Origin: Trichobilharzia szidati | Taxonomy: Eukaryota; Platyhelminthes; Trematoda; Strigeidida; Schistosomatidae | Direction: 5' to 3' | DNA: 64,000 nucleotides | Assembly: GCA_944472155.2 (NCBI GenBank) | Contig: OX235275.1 | Span: 30,742,865 to 30,806,864 of the forward strand | In this document: positions 31,481 through 42,249 of the stretch, piece after piece | Layout of the letters: every line of letters starts with the position of its first letter | Numbering within the stretch: the stretch's first letter is position 1 | Notes under the pieces: model-generated | Databases searched by the model: none | Told to the model about the DNA's origin: nothing | Seen by the model: only the letters and a program-made list of their open reading frames with translations | Position numbers and translations under genes: made by a program

Positions 31481-31958
31481 GAGGGAAAAAAAGCAATTTA
31501 AAATCAGCCTTTCCTGTTGTTTAGTGCATTTTTAATATTATTATCATCATCACTGACCACATTTTCTGTTTCATTAATTCTGAATAACCCTCAGTTAGTT
31601 AGTTTCTGATTAGCAGAAACAACACCAGTGACAGGAAAAACTGGAACTCAATGAATTTCCCGCTATGCTCACTGACTTCAAGCGGCCTCAAACACATAAC
31701 TATTGAATTATGAGGCTAATATGCTCTAGTTCAATTTCTAGTATTTCAAGCATTCTGAGAGATCTGTGCCCTCATCAAAGCTTTGCTCTACACTGATTTC
31801 TCTCACCAATGTGATGCATCTATTTCTTGGTGTTTGTGGTGCCAAGCGAATTCCATTAGTTCAGTTTACGCTGTGATGACCACTTTAGAGGACTCACTAT
31901 ATAGTTGTATTCTGAATTGAGGCTAGACAGTGGATACAGACTATCAATAAAATACTCC
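31481..31958. other. Unclassified DNA
   Basis: No coding or repeat signal that I can name. Confidence 0.3.
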
Positions 31959-31959
31959 G

Positions 31960-32380
31960 GATCGAGGCTTTATACTTGTGTTGGCACTCGTCAGTGAAGT
32001 GTGCCTGGAAACTTCAGGGAACTGATTTCTCCTGTGAGATGCAAACCCATATCACCTAATGTTAAACTCACAGACGTTACCACTGAGATATTCGGCTGCT
32101 CGACTAACTTCTTGTAGGATTGCAATGGATACACACTGATTGACAACTAGAGAGTACCTAATGTCATAAGTTTAATCCATTGGGACATCAGATACACCCT
32201 GCTGACGAGTTCAAATAATTATGAAGCTTAGATCGAGGGTTTTCTGCTGATTGCCTGCAAATATCTAAGATCAAAATTACTGCTTCAAGGCTGTGTATGA
32301 CCTACATTTTAGCCTTGTGGGTTGGCACTCATCTCAGGAGAAAGACTCTTCATCACTAAAGTACTGAAATGAAGAAGATA
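31960..32380. mobile_element. S2 inverted pair, decayed
   Basis: A reversed S2 unit (31960-32120: hammerhead end GGCACTCGTCAGTGAAG, then tRNA head with A box ending near 32095) faces a forward S2 hammerhead half (32195-32290: CCCTGCTGACGAGTTC). Both ribozyme cores carry changes (CTGACGA). Confidence 0.6.
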
Positions 32381-32489
32381 TTGACATAATTGTTGGTAAG
32401 GTGATTCATCTGTGCCATTTTTAATAAAACAGTGCGGCTGATTATAACCTCATTTGCTTATCCCCTTTAGTAGTCTCTGATATTCATAG

Positions 32490-33060
32490 TTATTCAGCAT
32501 GTAGACGTCAAATCAGAGTGGAGATCGATAGCACTCAGTACATGCAACAAGATCAGAGGTTTCGACACTACTATGAAGGTAGTTATTGCCTTCTATATGC
32601 TTCAGAATCTTGGCGAGCATGTCAAAAAACATCATTTCCAACAGACTGCATGCTTTCATCAACAACCACACTCACTAGATTTTGAAGAACCGATGACAGG
32701 TCAGACAGAAAGGGTAAGGAACATGGGTCTCGGGTAGTATAGCGAATTAGCCAACGGAGTATTGCTCAACAGATATTCAGGGGTAGATGGAGATAAGTGG
32801 ATTGAACATACGCTGAAATGACCTTCACATGACATTGCACACCAGACAGATCCTCGAGTGGAACCCATCAAAAGAGAAGCAACGGGTTAAACCTCCGAGT
32901 ATGACACAGAAAGGATCATGTGAGAAGAAAATGAAGGCTTATAGGCAGTTGTAGAGCTACATGAAATTGCTGACGGATGATAACAAAGTGATTTCCATTC
33001 AGAACACAGAGAACCAACTTTGGTAGTAGTCATATTCAGAATTATGTCAGCATAGAGATG
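32490..33060 (+). mobile_element. RTE-A C-terminal fragment, very decayed
   Basis: Aligns by short words only (CATTTCCAACAGACTGCATG near 32630 and the GAGTGGAACCCATC block near 32860). No frame left. Confidence 0.5.
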
Positions 33061-33465
33061 GCTCCCTTCAAACCACTCATTAGGTAAAAATGTCGTACAC
33101 ACCAAACTAATAACCTAAATAAGATTCATGCCTATTATTTTCATTGACAGTGGCTGGTAGCAGTGGAATCCAAGGTGCGTGTTTCGTCCAATTCGGGACT
33201 CTTCAATTTGAATATATCTGCATCCTCAAAAAATGACAGTGTACCCGCAAAGCCTACTCGGACCTAGCATCCACTGTTTCAAACGTTAAAGTGTTATCCG
33301 TGGAGCCAGAAAACCCATGAGAGCCATCTTTTGTGCAAAGAGTCGGACATCAGTCGTTAATTTATATTTCCCATTGATTGATCGAATGAATGATTTTCAG
33401 CTTCAACCACTAACATTGATTCTCCGCCCCCTCCCTTGATAATTATTTGATGCATTCCATTTCAG
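33061..33465. other. Unclassified DNA
   Basis: A GTTTCGTCCAATTCGGGACTC word at 33181-33201 is the complement of an S1 hammerhead 3' half, so an S1 scrap is present. Nothing else recognised. Confidence 0.4.
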
Positions 33466-33815
33466 GTGAATGTATGTACCAAGCAGAGGACTAGACGCAT
33501 GATACTAGTTACTCACTACCTACCTAGTGTTCGATCAAAGTATCTAGTAAAGTCCTACAGGAGGTTATTTGCAAGGCCGAATAGCTCAGTGGTGACGTCT
33601 CTGACTGTAGTCGGTACTGGATTCCCCTGGTCTAAATCTGAGAAGGGAAGGACATGACTTCTTTCGGGATTAAAGATACGCCTTGCTGACTGGTGAGTGC
33701 TAATAAGCACGAAATTCATGTAAGGCAGGGCTTCCTGCCGATTGCTTCTAACCATCTAGTACCAATAGATCAAAGTTAACTGTGATGGCAAGCTACCTGC
33801 CATTGTGGTTACATT
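33466..33815 (+). mobile_element. S2 tRNA-hammerhead unit
   Basis: Tail-type sequence (GAGGACTAGACGCATGATAC) precedes the tRNA head at about 33576 (A box TAGCTCAGTGG) as in the copy at 12070, so this is again a unit boundary of a former multimer. The hammerhead region near 33680-33730 keeps TTGCTGACTGG and GTGCTAATAAGCAC with GAAA, but the core is altered. Confidence 0.7.
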
Positions 33816-33827
33816 GCAACCTTGACT

Positions 33828-34394
33828 GATGTAATCATCGGCGGTAAGCACCCACTGGGGTTCGAACCAAGGACCTTCCAGTTACAAGACAAGCTCGTAT
33901 ACTACTCACCCACTGGGACCCGATTCAGTGGCCAGCCCATGAATTCTGACTTCTACCGATTCGTGGATTAGCGCGACCACTAACCAATGTCATCGGTAGA
34001 AAATCCATTATCACACTTGACTGGATGAACCTCACTGGTCACGACTTCTCACAAGAACGCCAAGAAACTTCATCCTGTAGCAAGTCACTAGCGAGCATCA
34101 GATTAATTTTCAAGATTTGGTTTGTAAGGATTAGATTTGCTTTTACAAGTTTGACCAGGGATTGATATCAGTCAGAGAACGATTATAAACCAGCACTGGA
34201 GTCCTGGGCAGCTGTTTCATCCCCCTAGCTTGGGAATCACCGGCAGTACGCACCCACTGCACTGGGGTTCGAAGCCATGACCTTCCGGTTACAAGGCAAG
34301 CTAGTATACCATTCAACCACTGGGACCCAATTTAGTGACCAGCCCATGAATTCTAACTTGTATCAATTCTTGATTTAGCGCGTCATCTATCCTC
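33828..34394 (-). mobile_element. Two S1 units in head-to-tail tandem, reversed
   Basis: Two consecutive minus-strand S1 units with the same landmarks about 405 bases apart (CACCCACTG of the head at about 33848 and 34250). The junction near 34120-34150 joins the leader of one unit to the tail of the next, with no foreign DNA. The first lacks its ribozyme end. The second has a CCGGTGA-type degenerate core. Confidence 0.8.
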
Positions 34395-34735
34395 ATCGTG
34401 ACCAGTGAGGTCCATCCAGTCAAGTGTGAGGATGGATTTTCTACCGATGACATTCGTTGGTGTCAGTCGCGCTAAATCACGAATTGGTAGAAGTTAGAAT
34501 TCATGGACTCGTCAGGGAATCGGGTCCCCTTGGCTGAATGGTAGACGAGCTTGCCTTGTAAGCGGGAGGTCGTGGGTTCGAACCCCAGTGCACAGTGGAT
34601 GAGTACTTCCGATAATTGATGAAGCAGCTGTCCAATACTCCAGTGCTGGTTTTCAATGCTTATCTAACTAATACCAATCCGTGGTCAAACTCGTAAAACC
34701 AAATCTAATCCTCACAAACGAACTCTGGAAAATAT
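34395..34735 (+). mobile_element. S1 unit, forward, facing the tandem
   Basis: Leader, tRNA head with B box GGTTCGAACCCC near 34576, and a decayed hammerhead (34605-34655). Lies head to head with the two reversed units, giving a three-unit cluster with both tandem and inverted joints. Confidence 0.75.
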
Positions 34736-34749
34736 ATATGTATATATTC

Positions 34750-35880
34750 GACAGCGTTGACCGCGAAGTAATTTGAAAACTGCTCGAGTACTACGACCTA
34801 CGCCAAATATTCATCAACCTTATTCAACAGCTCTACGATAACGGCACATGTCAAGTGATCCACACAGGAAAACTCAGCGAGGTGTTTGGAGTAAACACAG
34901 GAGTCAGACAAGGGTGCTTATTATCACCAATGATATTCTTAATTGTGGTGGACTGGATTATGCGTCAGACAGTGGGAAATGAGAAGACACGGATATCCTG
35001 GACCGATGTGAAGAACCTAGAAGACCTGGATTTCGCGCGTGGATGATATATGTTTGATGTCACACAAAATCGAAGACTTACAAGCGAAAACCGACAAACT
35101 GGTCGAAGAAGCAGCAAAGACATGACTGACTCCAGGTGAACATAGACAAGACGGAGATTATGAAAATAGCCAACAAACAACAACAACAGCAGCAGCAACA
35201 TCCACCACCAATCACCATCAACGGGAGGGATTTTAAAAAGGGTACTTCATTCCCTTATCTAGGGAGCATTGTCTCAACTACAGGAGGAACGGGTGGACGA
35301 GGATGTCAAATCGAGAATCGGGAAGGCGAGAAACACATTCATCAACCTGAAACTAATCTGGAAATCTTCCGCTGTCACTCAGCATCAACAACAAAGTGAT
35401 TCGGATTTTCAATACAAACGTCAAGTCAGTCAGTTCTTCTATACGTATGGATCAGAAACTTGGCCAGTGGGTCACAAAAAATATTTCCAACAGCCTGTTG
35501 CAGACCTTCATCAACAACAACTGTCTTCGCTCTATACTGAAGATCAGACGGCCGGATGGAATCACAAACAAGAAACAATGGGAATAAACAAAACAAGAGC
35601 CAATCGCTCAACAAATATGCAGGAGAAAGTGGAGATGGATTGGACACTCGCTGAGGAGGCCGCTGGGTGACATCGCGCGTCAGACCAGTGCTCGAGTGGA
35701 ACCCGAAGGGGAAGTGGTGAGTGGTTCGTCGGTACAAGGGTGACATGGAGGAGATCGTGTGAAGAAGAGTTGAAACAGTATGAACTAACATGGATGCAAG
35801 TGAAAAGTACAGCAGAAGACAGAAGCAAGTGGAGACGTGTAGTTGAAGCCGTATGTTCCACTAGCAACCCAAGGTAACAA
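34750..35880 (+). pseudogene. RTE-A LINE: palm to 3' end, with 4-base insertion in FADD
   Basis: Starts inside palm motif A (FDSVDREVI) and reads, with stops, GVNTGVRQGCLLSP, FLIVVDWIMRQ, then LDFA at 35026-35037. CGTG at 35038-35041 shifts the frame and replaces the catalytic aspartates with a stop. After it come poly-Q (35175-35200), YLGS, FINLKL, YGSETWPVG and the C-terminal region to GGTAACAATAATATATAT. The endonuclease half is absent. It begins a few bases after an S1 unit. Confidence 0.85.
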
Positions 35881-35882
35881 TA

Positions 35883-35900
35883 ATATATATATATATATAT
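35883..35900. repeat. (AT)n at RTE-A 3' end
   Basis: Short AT run in the position of the normal TAA tail. Confidence 0.8.
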
Positions 35901-35959
35901 TGTGGATACTAAATGCTTATCCAGCTTTTTCCAATTTACATCATTTCTGTCTCAAATGT

Positions 35960-36575
35960 GATACCTGCCAGTTAATCAGCTGAAGTGTGTACAGAGCACA
36001 ACAGTCCGCTCTATCTTCGTTTTACGGCCTTCAGACACTGTTATTAAGAGCAGAAGGATACAAACAGAGGCTAGTTGTCTTTAACCACGGATGTTTACGT
36101 CCTATCTCCTGTATTAAATCTCGTATAACATGATGATTTATATTAAGATTAGGCATGGAGTGAGTGTTAGGGCTAAGGAAAGCAAGTCAAATCAATCGAT
36201 GTGGTTGTGTGTTAATCAGCATCAACTGAGATGGTAGCTAGGACACATTTTGAACATTCCAAGCCATTGACTTCCTCGACACATACACAATGTTAACAGC
36301 TATTACTCGATTAGACTGGAACCAGAAGTTGGCATCAGTCTATAAAGCCTCTAGTAATTGTTGTTGTTTTTTTGAGCTAACCGCATAGTTAGATGTAAAA
36401 TGGCAGTTTGGTTGGTGTTGTCCCCATGCTAGTAATATCTCTCATATCTCCTATAGATTTCTGCTCACTAGAGTTCCTATGAATCGATTTTTTCCCTCTC
36501 TTCAGCCTACTTTTGTGTACTACAGGGATTACGGTAACTTGAAGTTCTGCACTTCTATGCCGAAAGTCAGCCACC
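35960..36575 (+). mobile_element. RTE-B C-terminal fragment
   Basis: Matches 44300-44970: CAGTCCGCTCTATCTTCG, AGCAGAAGGATACAAAC, then a CATGGAGTGAGTG block, and at the end TGAAGTTCTGCACTTCTATG. The internal part around 36340-36500 is deleted or replaced. Confidence 0.6.
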
Positions 36576-36585
36576 CAGTCACTAG

Positions 36586-36616
<31 letters not shown>
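36586..36616. repeat. (AT)n microsatellite
   Basis: AT run with one C, directly after the RTE-B end. Confidence 0.85.
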
Positions 36617-37530
36617 TAATGTCCTTATGGTAATTATTGATTTTTATTATTATTACTATTATTAAGAACGTGGTTTTTTAAATCAGATAAGTCATGTGGT
36701 GCTCAAGAGTAAATAAAAAGGAGAAACACAGCAAAAAAGAACGGTAAATCTCTTTATCATATAAAAAACAAAATAAAAACACAACAGGAATCACGCACAC
36801 ACACACACATACTCACGCATGCACGCACGCAGGCAAGCACTGACGCACATACGCACAACACAAAAGCACACGACGAGTCTATCTGCCTTCATAAGCAAAA
36901 GAAAACTCAAGGGAGTACTCACTATGCGTGTATGCCTCAAAGTCACGTGATTCAATGTGACACAATAGAGGGTTTTTAATTCAAAAATTCTAAAAATTTA
37001 CTTTTGTTTTTAAAAGCTGAACGGTAAAGAATAATAAGATGTGAAGATGTGCTATTGAGATATCAAAGCGTAGCGAGACTTCCAACTCTATTGTTAAAAC
37101 GATCAGTAAGTATGGTGTCATATCAGTGTTCAAACTCAGCATGGATGGCTAAATCCGTAAATTGCGTGCGAGGAACAAAAAGAAAAAAATTCAACTCCAA
37201 GGGATAAAGCTTCTTTCTGATGAGTAGATAGAAAGATTTGTAGCATACTTATCGCGATTCACCGGCAAACCTGCTGATCTACGCGGTTTTGATCATCAAC
37301 TGGACTCTTCAACCTATTTTGTATATTTGTTTTTTCTTGTTTTCTGAGTAACATCTTTATAAAACTGAAGAAATTTCATCTGGTATATTTTATTGATAAT
37401 TCAGAAAAAATAAGTGACGCATCAGTATAAAGAACAAGTAGTCCTCCTTGTAACGTTTGTCTAACATTTTCGATGTATGACTTTGTAAGACGAACAAGAT
37501 TAGAAATATTTGGTTGTAATTTACTGACGG
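36617..37530. other. Unclassified AT-rich DNA with CA tracts
   Basis: CA and GCAC-rich simple sequence at 36796-36870, otherwise no recognisable element or gene. Confidence 0.4.
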
Positions 37531-37531
37531 A

Positions 37532-38125
37532 CTAGGATGTCATATCGAGAATCGGGAAGGCGAGAAACACATTCATCAACCTGAAACCAATCTGGAAATC
37601 TTCGTCACTCAACTCACCATCAACAACAAAATGATTCGGATTTTCAATACAAACGTCAAGTCAGTCAGTTCTTCTATACGTATGGATGAGAAACTTGGCG
37701 GGTCACAAAGAATATTTCCAACAGCCTGTTGCACACCTTTATCAACAACAGCTGTCTTCGCTCTATACACTGAAGATCAGATGGCCGGAAAGAATCACCA
37801 ACAAGAAACTATGGGAAGAAACAAAACAAGAACCAATCACCCAACAAATATGCAGGAGAAAGTGGAGATGGATTGGACACTCGCTGAGGAGGCCATTGGG
37901 TGACATCGCGCGTCAGGCCAGTGCTCGAGTGGAACCCGAAAGGGAAGCGGTGAGTGGGACGTCCAAGGGTGAAATGGAGGAGATCGTGTGAAGAGGAGTT
38001 GAAACAGTATGGACTAACATGGATGCAAGTGAAAAGTACAGCAGAGGGTAGAAGCAAGTGGAGACGTGCAGTTGAAGCCCTATGTTCCACTAGGAACCTA
38101 AGGGAACAATAATAATAATAATTAT
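37532..38125 (+). mobile_element. RTE-A 3' end
   Basis: Starts at the GGATGTCATATCGAGAATCG segment and ends with GGGAACAATAATAATAATAA. Very close to the copies at 30188 and 34750, sharing the doubled GTCAGTCAG near 37658. The frame at 37686-37991 is open for RRKWRWIGHSLRRPLGDIAR. Confidence 0.8.
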
Positions 38126-38339
38126 TATTATGAGTAGCCGAGGAAAGATTAAGCCGGATGGGGGGTGGCAATAAATTACAATAGGTAAGATGCAAGAGTG
38201 TTGACAAAGTGTTTAAGTAGAGGTTAAATGATTCCAGATTTTCTTAACTTCTTAATGTAATTAGTAGGTTAGATGATGGAACATTTTCTTAGAAATTGAC
38301 AAAAATATTGGATGAGCAAGCAAGAAAGATCAAGGAATA

Positions 38340-38452
38340 AAACTATTCCGGTGGGTGCGTACTGATGAAGAGTCCCAAACTAGGACGAAACAGCTGTCCA
38401 GTACTCCCAGGTTTTCCAATGGTTCTCAGCTCATGATGAAAATCCTGTATTC
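38340..38452 (+). mobile_element. S1 3' half with hammerhead
   Basis: Begins after the tRNA head and contains GTACTG, ATGAAGA, GTCC/GGAC, GAAACAGCTGTC and CAGTACTCCC, then the S1 tail. The core has the C3 change seen at 13506. Confidence 0.75.
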
Positions 38453-38564
38453 CATGCTTTATTTTAACTTTTGATATCTGAAGACAAAAACCATTGAATA
38501 AACTATACGGAGGAGAAGAAGATCAATCCAAAGCGTTAGAAAATAGATGAATCGGAAAAAAACT

Positions 38565-38995
38565 GCTACCCAGTAGTCCCTGATGATTTTCGATGGTTGT
38601 CTAACTGAGATCAGTCCGTGTACCAACTTGAAATCAATCAAAACCATACAACAAACCACTACCTAAAAATCAATCTCATCCTCATTAGCCACTGGCTATG
38701 AGGTGGAGCGGCTCAGGGAATTCATGATCACTGGAGTCCACATAGTGGGTGGAGTGGGTGAGGACAAATACTCATCAATGACATCAATGGCTGGTGGAGG
38801 TACTATACTTCGTGAATCGGCAGAAGTTAGCAATCATGCACAACTGGATCCCGTCCAAATGGTTGGATGGTGAGTAGGCTCATTTTAAAAGCTAAAGGTC
38901 CTGGGTTTGACTGACTCCTAGTGGTATAATAAAAGGCGCTGAAGTGCTCTGCTCAATGGTTCCCTAAATGATATCCGCTTATGAAGTGACTTGAA
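38565..38995 (+). mobile_element. S1 tandem: tail of one unit joined to a full unit
   Basis: An S1 tail (38565-38670) runs into the leader of the next unit (CATCCTCATTAGCCACTGG at about 38677), followed by tRNA head at 38850-38920 and a decayed ribozyme region. No intervening DNA. Confidence 0.65.
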
Positions 38996-39004
38996 AGCAG
39001 AAGG

Positions 39005-39140
39005 CAATTAGAACAAGTTGTATGCATCGATGACTCAGTGGTAGAATGTTCATCAACCCCTCATGTGGTCCAAGGTTCGAGTCCAGACCAACAGACTGAC
39101 TCTTGTATCTCGCTTAATGTATTAGCTAACAGTAAGCCAG
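39005..39140 (+). mobile_element. tRNA-like SINE head
   Basis: GATGACTCAGTGGTAGAATG and GGTTCGAGTCC lie at the right distance for A and B boxes (39026 and 39085). It resembles S3 in the body that follows but is diverged. It is not a plausible functional tRNA. Confidence 0.45.
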
Positions 39141-39600
39141 GGGAAAACTGATCTATAACCATAGGGTGAAAACTAAACAATAGAGATTATGTTTCACACA
39201 ATGGTTTTAGAGTTTCAGTGATGCAGAAGTGTGTGTATTGACAGTTTGGTGGTCTGGAGTATTTAAAGCTTTGACTTCTAACCTGTTTAATAAGTCTACC
39301 AGATAGGCAACTCAGAAAAAAACACTCTTCTCTATGTGCATACTTGGTGTTGACATACTCAAGAGTTCTAAAATCGGTTTTCTGATCGAATCAATACGCC
39401 AAAAGAAAAAGAAAATCACTAAAAAACGAAATCTATTTTAGTCAACTAAAAATAACAAAACAAAACGATTTCTTAATGGATTGATCAATTGACAGTTTTT
39501 GAATTACCGTCAAAATACAGCGGAAAACAAACAAACAAATTAACTAAAGGAGTGTATTTGAATGTTAGCCTGAAATACCTAGAAAAATGCTTATCCAGTC
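39141..39600. other. Unclassified A-rich DNA
   Basis: No gene seen. A-rich tracts around 39405-39540. Confidence 0.35.
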
Positions 39601-40649
39601 AGCAGTGCTACATTACAAGGTGGCTGCCTTCTTATTTTGCTTTCGGGTAGAAAACAACATAGCGTTTTTATTGAATGGAAAGTGCTCCACTCTTAGTTGC
39701 TAACGGAAACTGGTGTGACTCATGATGGGCTGGCTGTACTCTCTCCACTCCTTTTTTTTTCTTTTTGCGTCAACTTTAGGAACTATTCGCAAGGTAATTC
39801 CATTAAATATGCCGTTGATCTGACCATTTCTGCATTGGATTGTTCTTATACAGGAAGTTAAAAAGTGGTCTCACCTAGATGGTCTTAAACTGAATCCATC
39901 GAAATGTCATATTGTTGACTTTAGTTTCATATACGAACAAGACTGATGTGTGCACTGATTCAATCCGCATGATTCTTGTAATAATATTGATGGTACTGTG
40001 ATAGGGAGTAAATCGAATATCGCCTCTCTCTCGGCATCAGTTTCCCTTCGAATCTTTGTTGATCGTCTCATATCCTGTTGATTTCTAAGAAATGTTTCGG
40101 TGTGATTTATTACATAAACAAGTTGAGACCTTCAGATAGCAAAACTCAACCTCTTCTCCTACAATTTATTGTGAAACAGTATAGGTTGAAGTTGATTATT
40201 CATGTTTCTAATTCCACCTCGAATATATCTGATCAGGATCGGTAGGGCTGAGTTTAGTATATTCTCATTCCTTGAATCGATATTTCGATTTCACCATAGT
40301 TATCTGACTTGAAGTTACTTCTAAGGTGAAGCAAGAGACTGGTGTATGAATATTATGAGATTTATATTTCAGTTGAGAATAAAAGCCGGTGAATCGTGTT
40401 CTGCCATGTACTTCTTGATTTGTAATGGTTGTCTATGATTGTCTTCAAAGTACACAGCGGGGAAAAGTTCCATAATCAGGCCTGATTTTAAATCTTACAT
40501 TTTCAGGAATAAACACCATGGTGATTTTTAGTGATTCCCTGTAACTGATATCGGTTCGTCATCTTGAAATTGTAAAGATCTCATTGAAATAGGACAGCTA
40601 TACCTCTCAATGGAATGTACAGTCCGAAATCTGTACACGTTAGAGTTGT

Positions 40650-40930
40650 GAGTGAATAGGCTGAACAGTGACAGGCCTTCCTTCATATTGGCGATTATTC
40701 ATACTGTTATCAATTCTTTGGGTCCCAAATGGAACTCCTCTTTCACCAGTCTTACGATTTCTGATAATCGTTCATCTCATCCTCATACTATCTCTTCCTT
40801 GTCAGCTATTGACTTGCAACCAACTCATCCTTTATTATTTGGGTTCTACTGGTGCTTGATGACACTTAATGGTTTCCTCACTATATATTCAGTTCGTCTT
40901 CATTTCCTTTGGCATACATACATGTTAGTT
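40650..40930 (-). mobile_element. RTE-A 3' fragment nested in CR1, second copy
   Basis: The same fragment as 20092-20331 in opposite orientation. The short minus-strand relation and identical junctions show it was copied along with the CR1 block. Confidence 0.65.
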
Positions 40931-41494
40931 AGGCAATAGGTTCTGTCCACTCCCCTTTTTAATTGTTTCCCCCACCTACTTATTCTTCTCCTCGAGAAAG
41001 GCTATGTCATATTACGTAGAATATTGAGGCCTGTAAATAGGGTTGGTGATGTGCCTCTGACTTGTTGATAGGCACTTCAAATCTTATAAGCATTTGGCTA
41101 GAGCTGTCTTGTCTGATACCGAACATCCTCTTTACTTATCCGCAACTTTTGCCTTTTATCTCTTCGGTGGTGAAACCAGAAGCAATCTCATAAGAATTTA
41201 TGCTCGTACAGCTAGTAAATATAAAAATTCTACCATACCAACCATGTTTAGCATGGGTTTTGTGTGGAGAGAGAGTCAGATGTGAGAAAGAACTTATAAA
41301 CTTTTTACATCAGTCAGTAATCTGAACTGTGAAGTATAAGCAAAGAATATTATTATTACATGTGTGATCTATGGTGTTATCTACTTATAATTCATTATGT
41401 TCCTCCAACTTTCAATTTTTTTTGCGAGTTTTATGATTATTTTTAATTTTATGTATGTGCATATTTATAAAAGGAGGTAAATTTTTGCGATATA

Positions 41495-42100
41495 TAAAAA
41501 ATATTGGTTTTGTAGGGATTTTGTTTGATTGCATGGAGGATTTCATCATGGGCTGACATCAGTTAGAGAACCACTGGGAAACCTGGAAGTACTGGACAGC
41601 CGTTTCGTCCTAGTATGGGACTCTTCATCAGTACGCACCAGTACTCCCAGGTTTTCCAGTGGTTCTCTAACTGATGTCAGCTCATGATGAAATCCTCCAT
41701 GCAATCAAACAAAATCCCTACAAAACCAACACTTGCAAATTAATCTGATGCTCACTAGTGACTGGCCCTATTCAGGCAGTTAACCTGGGGTTCTAGTGTG
41801 AAGCCGTGACCAGTAGGGTACAGCAGGTTGAAGATGAGGCATTGCGAAATGGTTGCGTTATGTCGTGAATTGGCAGAATTTAGAATCCAAGGACCATTGG
41901 ATCGGGTCCCAGTGGCTCAATGGTCTACGAGCTCTTCTTGTAACCAGAAGGTCCTGGGTTCGAATCACTGTGGGTGCATACTGCTGAAGAGTCCCGAACT
42001 AGGACGAAACAGCTGTCCAGTACTCCCAGATGGTTTTCCAGTGGTCCTCTAACTGATGTCAGCTCATGATGAAATCCTCCATGCAATATATAAAAAACGC
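41495..42100. mobile_element. S1 multimer: inverted tail pair plus tandem full unit
   Basis: A reversed S1 3' half (41504-41640) meets a forward tail (41641-41735), forming a hairpin with arms of about 90 bases. The forward tail then continues without a break into a complete forward unit (41740-42090) with tRNA head at 41911-41970 and hammerhead at 41979-42022. It is flanked by TGCGATATATAAAAAA-like sequence on the left (41487-41502) and GCAATATATAAAAAA on the right, probable target-site duplications. Confidence 0.8.
41979..42022 (+). ncRNA. Best-preserved S1 hammerhead
   Basis: Stem I TACTG (41979-41983) with CAGTA (42018-42022). Core CTGAAGA (41984-41990), changed only at the tolerant U7. 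Stem II GTCC (41991-41994) with GGAC (42002-42005) and a 7-base loop. GAAA at 42006-42009. The palindrome ACAGCTGT gives the minimal stem III, and the triplet GTC is at 42015-42017. Stem II and loop resemble the schistosome Sm-alpha hammerhead (GTCCCAAATAGGAC). All invariant core bases are present. Confidence 0.82.
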
Positions 42101-42249
42101 TGAAAATTCTGTTCTGTATGATTATTATTGTTGATGTCTGGAATAAAGCGATTATTATATAACTGATACTCTGGAATACACTGAGAAGTCTCTTGTCAGA
42201 TATGCATGTAGACGAGCACGCATCCATTGTTCTTTGTATATGTAATCCA

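Larger units (their letters stand above)
39600..42160 (+). mobile_element. CR1 block, right copy of the inverted duplication
   Basis: Inverted relative of 19205-21310. In the plus sense: CR1 palm flank (39785-39960, with KYAVDLTIS in place of a YADD-type motif, then LNPSKCHIVDF), C-terminal part, the nested foreign block with reversed RTE-A 3' end (40650-40930), the CR1 C-terminus HPLYLSATFAFYLFGGETRSN at 41094-41285, and the 3' end. The last 65 bases (about 42095-42160, GCTGAAAATTCTG and GGAATAAAGCGATTATT) are cut off from the rest by S1 units. Confidence 0.82.

Noticed and set aside
36796..36870. CA- and GCAC-rich patch as a regulatory element
   Set aside because: Simple sequence only, and no promoter or gene is next to it.
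38352..38375. Reading TACTGATGAAGAG as an intact CTGATGA hammerhead core
   Set aside because: Stem I pairs GTACTG with CAGTAC, so the first CTG belongs to the stem and the true core is ATGAAGA with C3 changed. The apparent CTGATGA is out of register by three bases.
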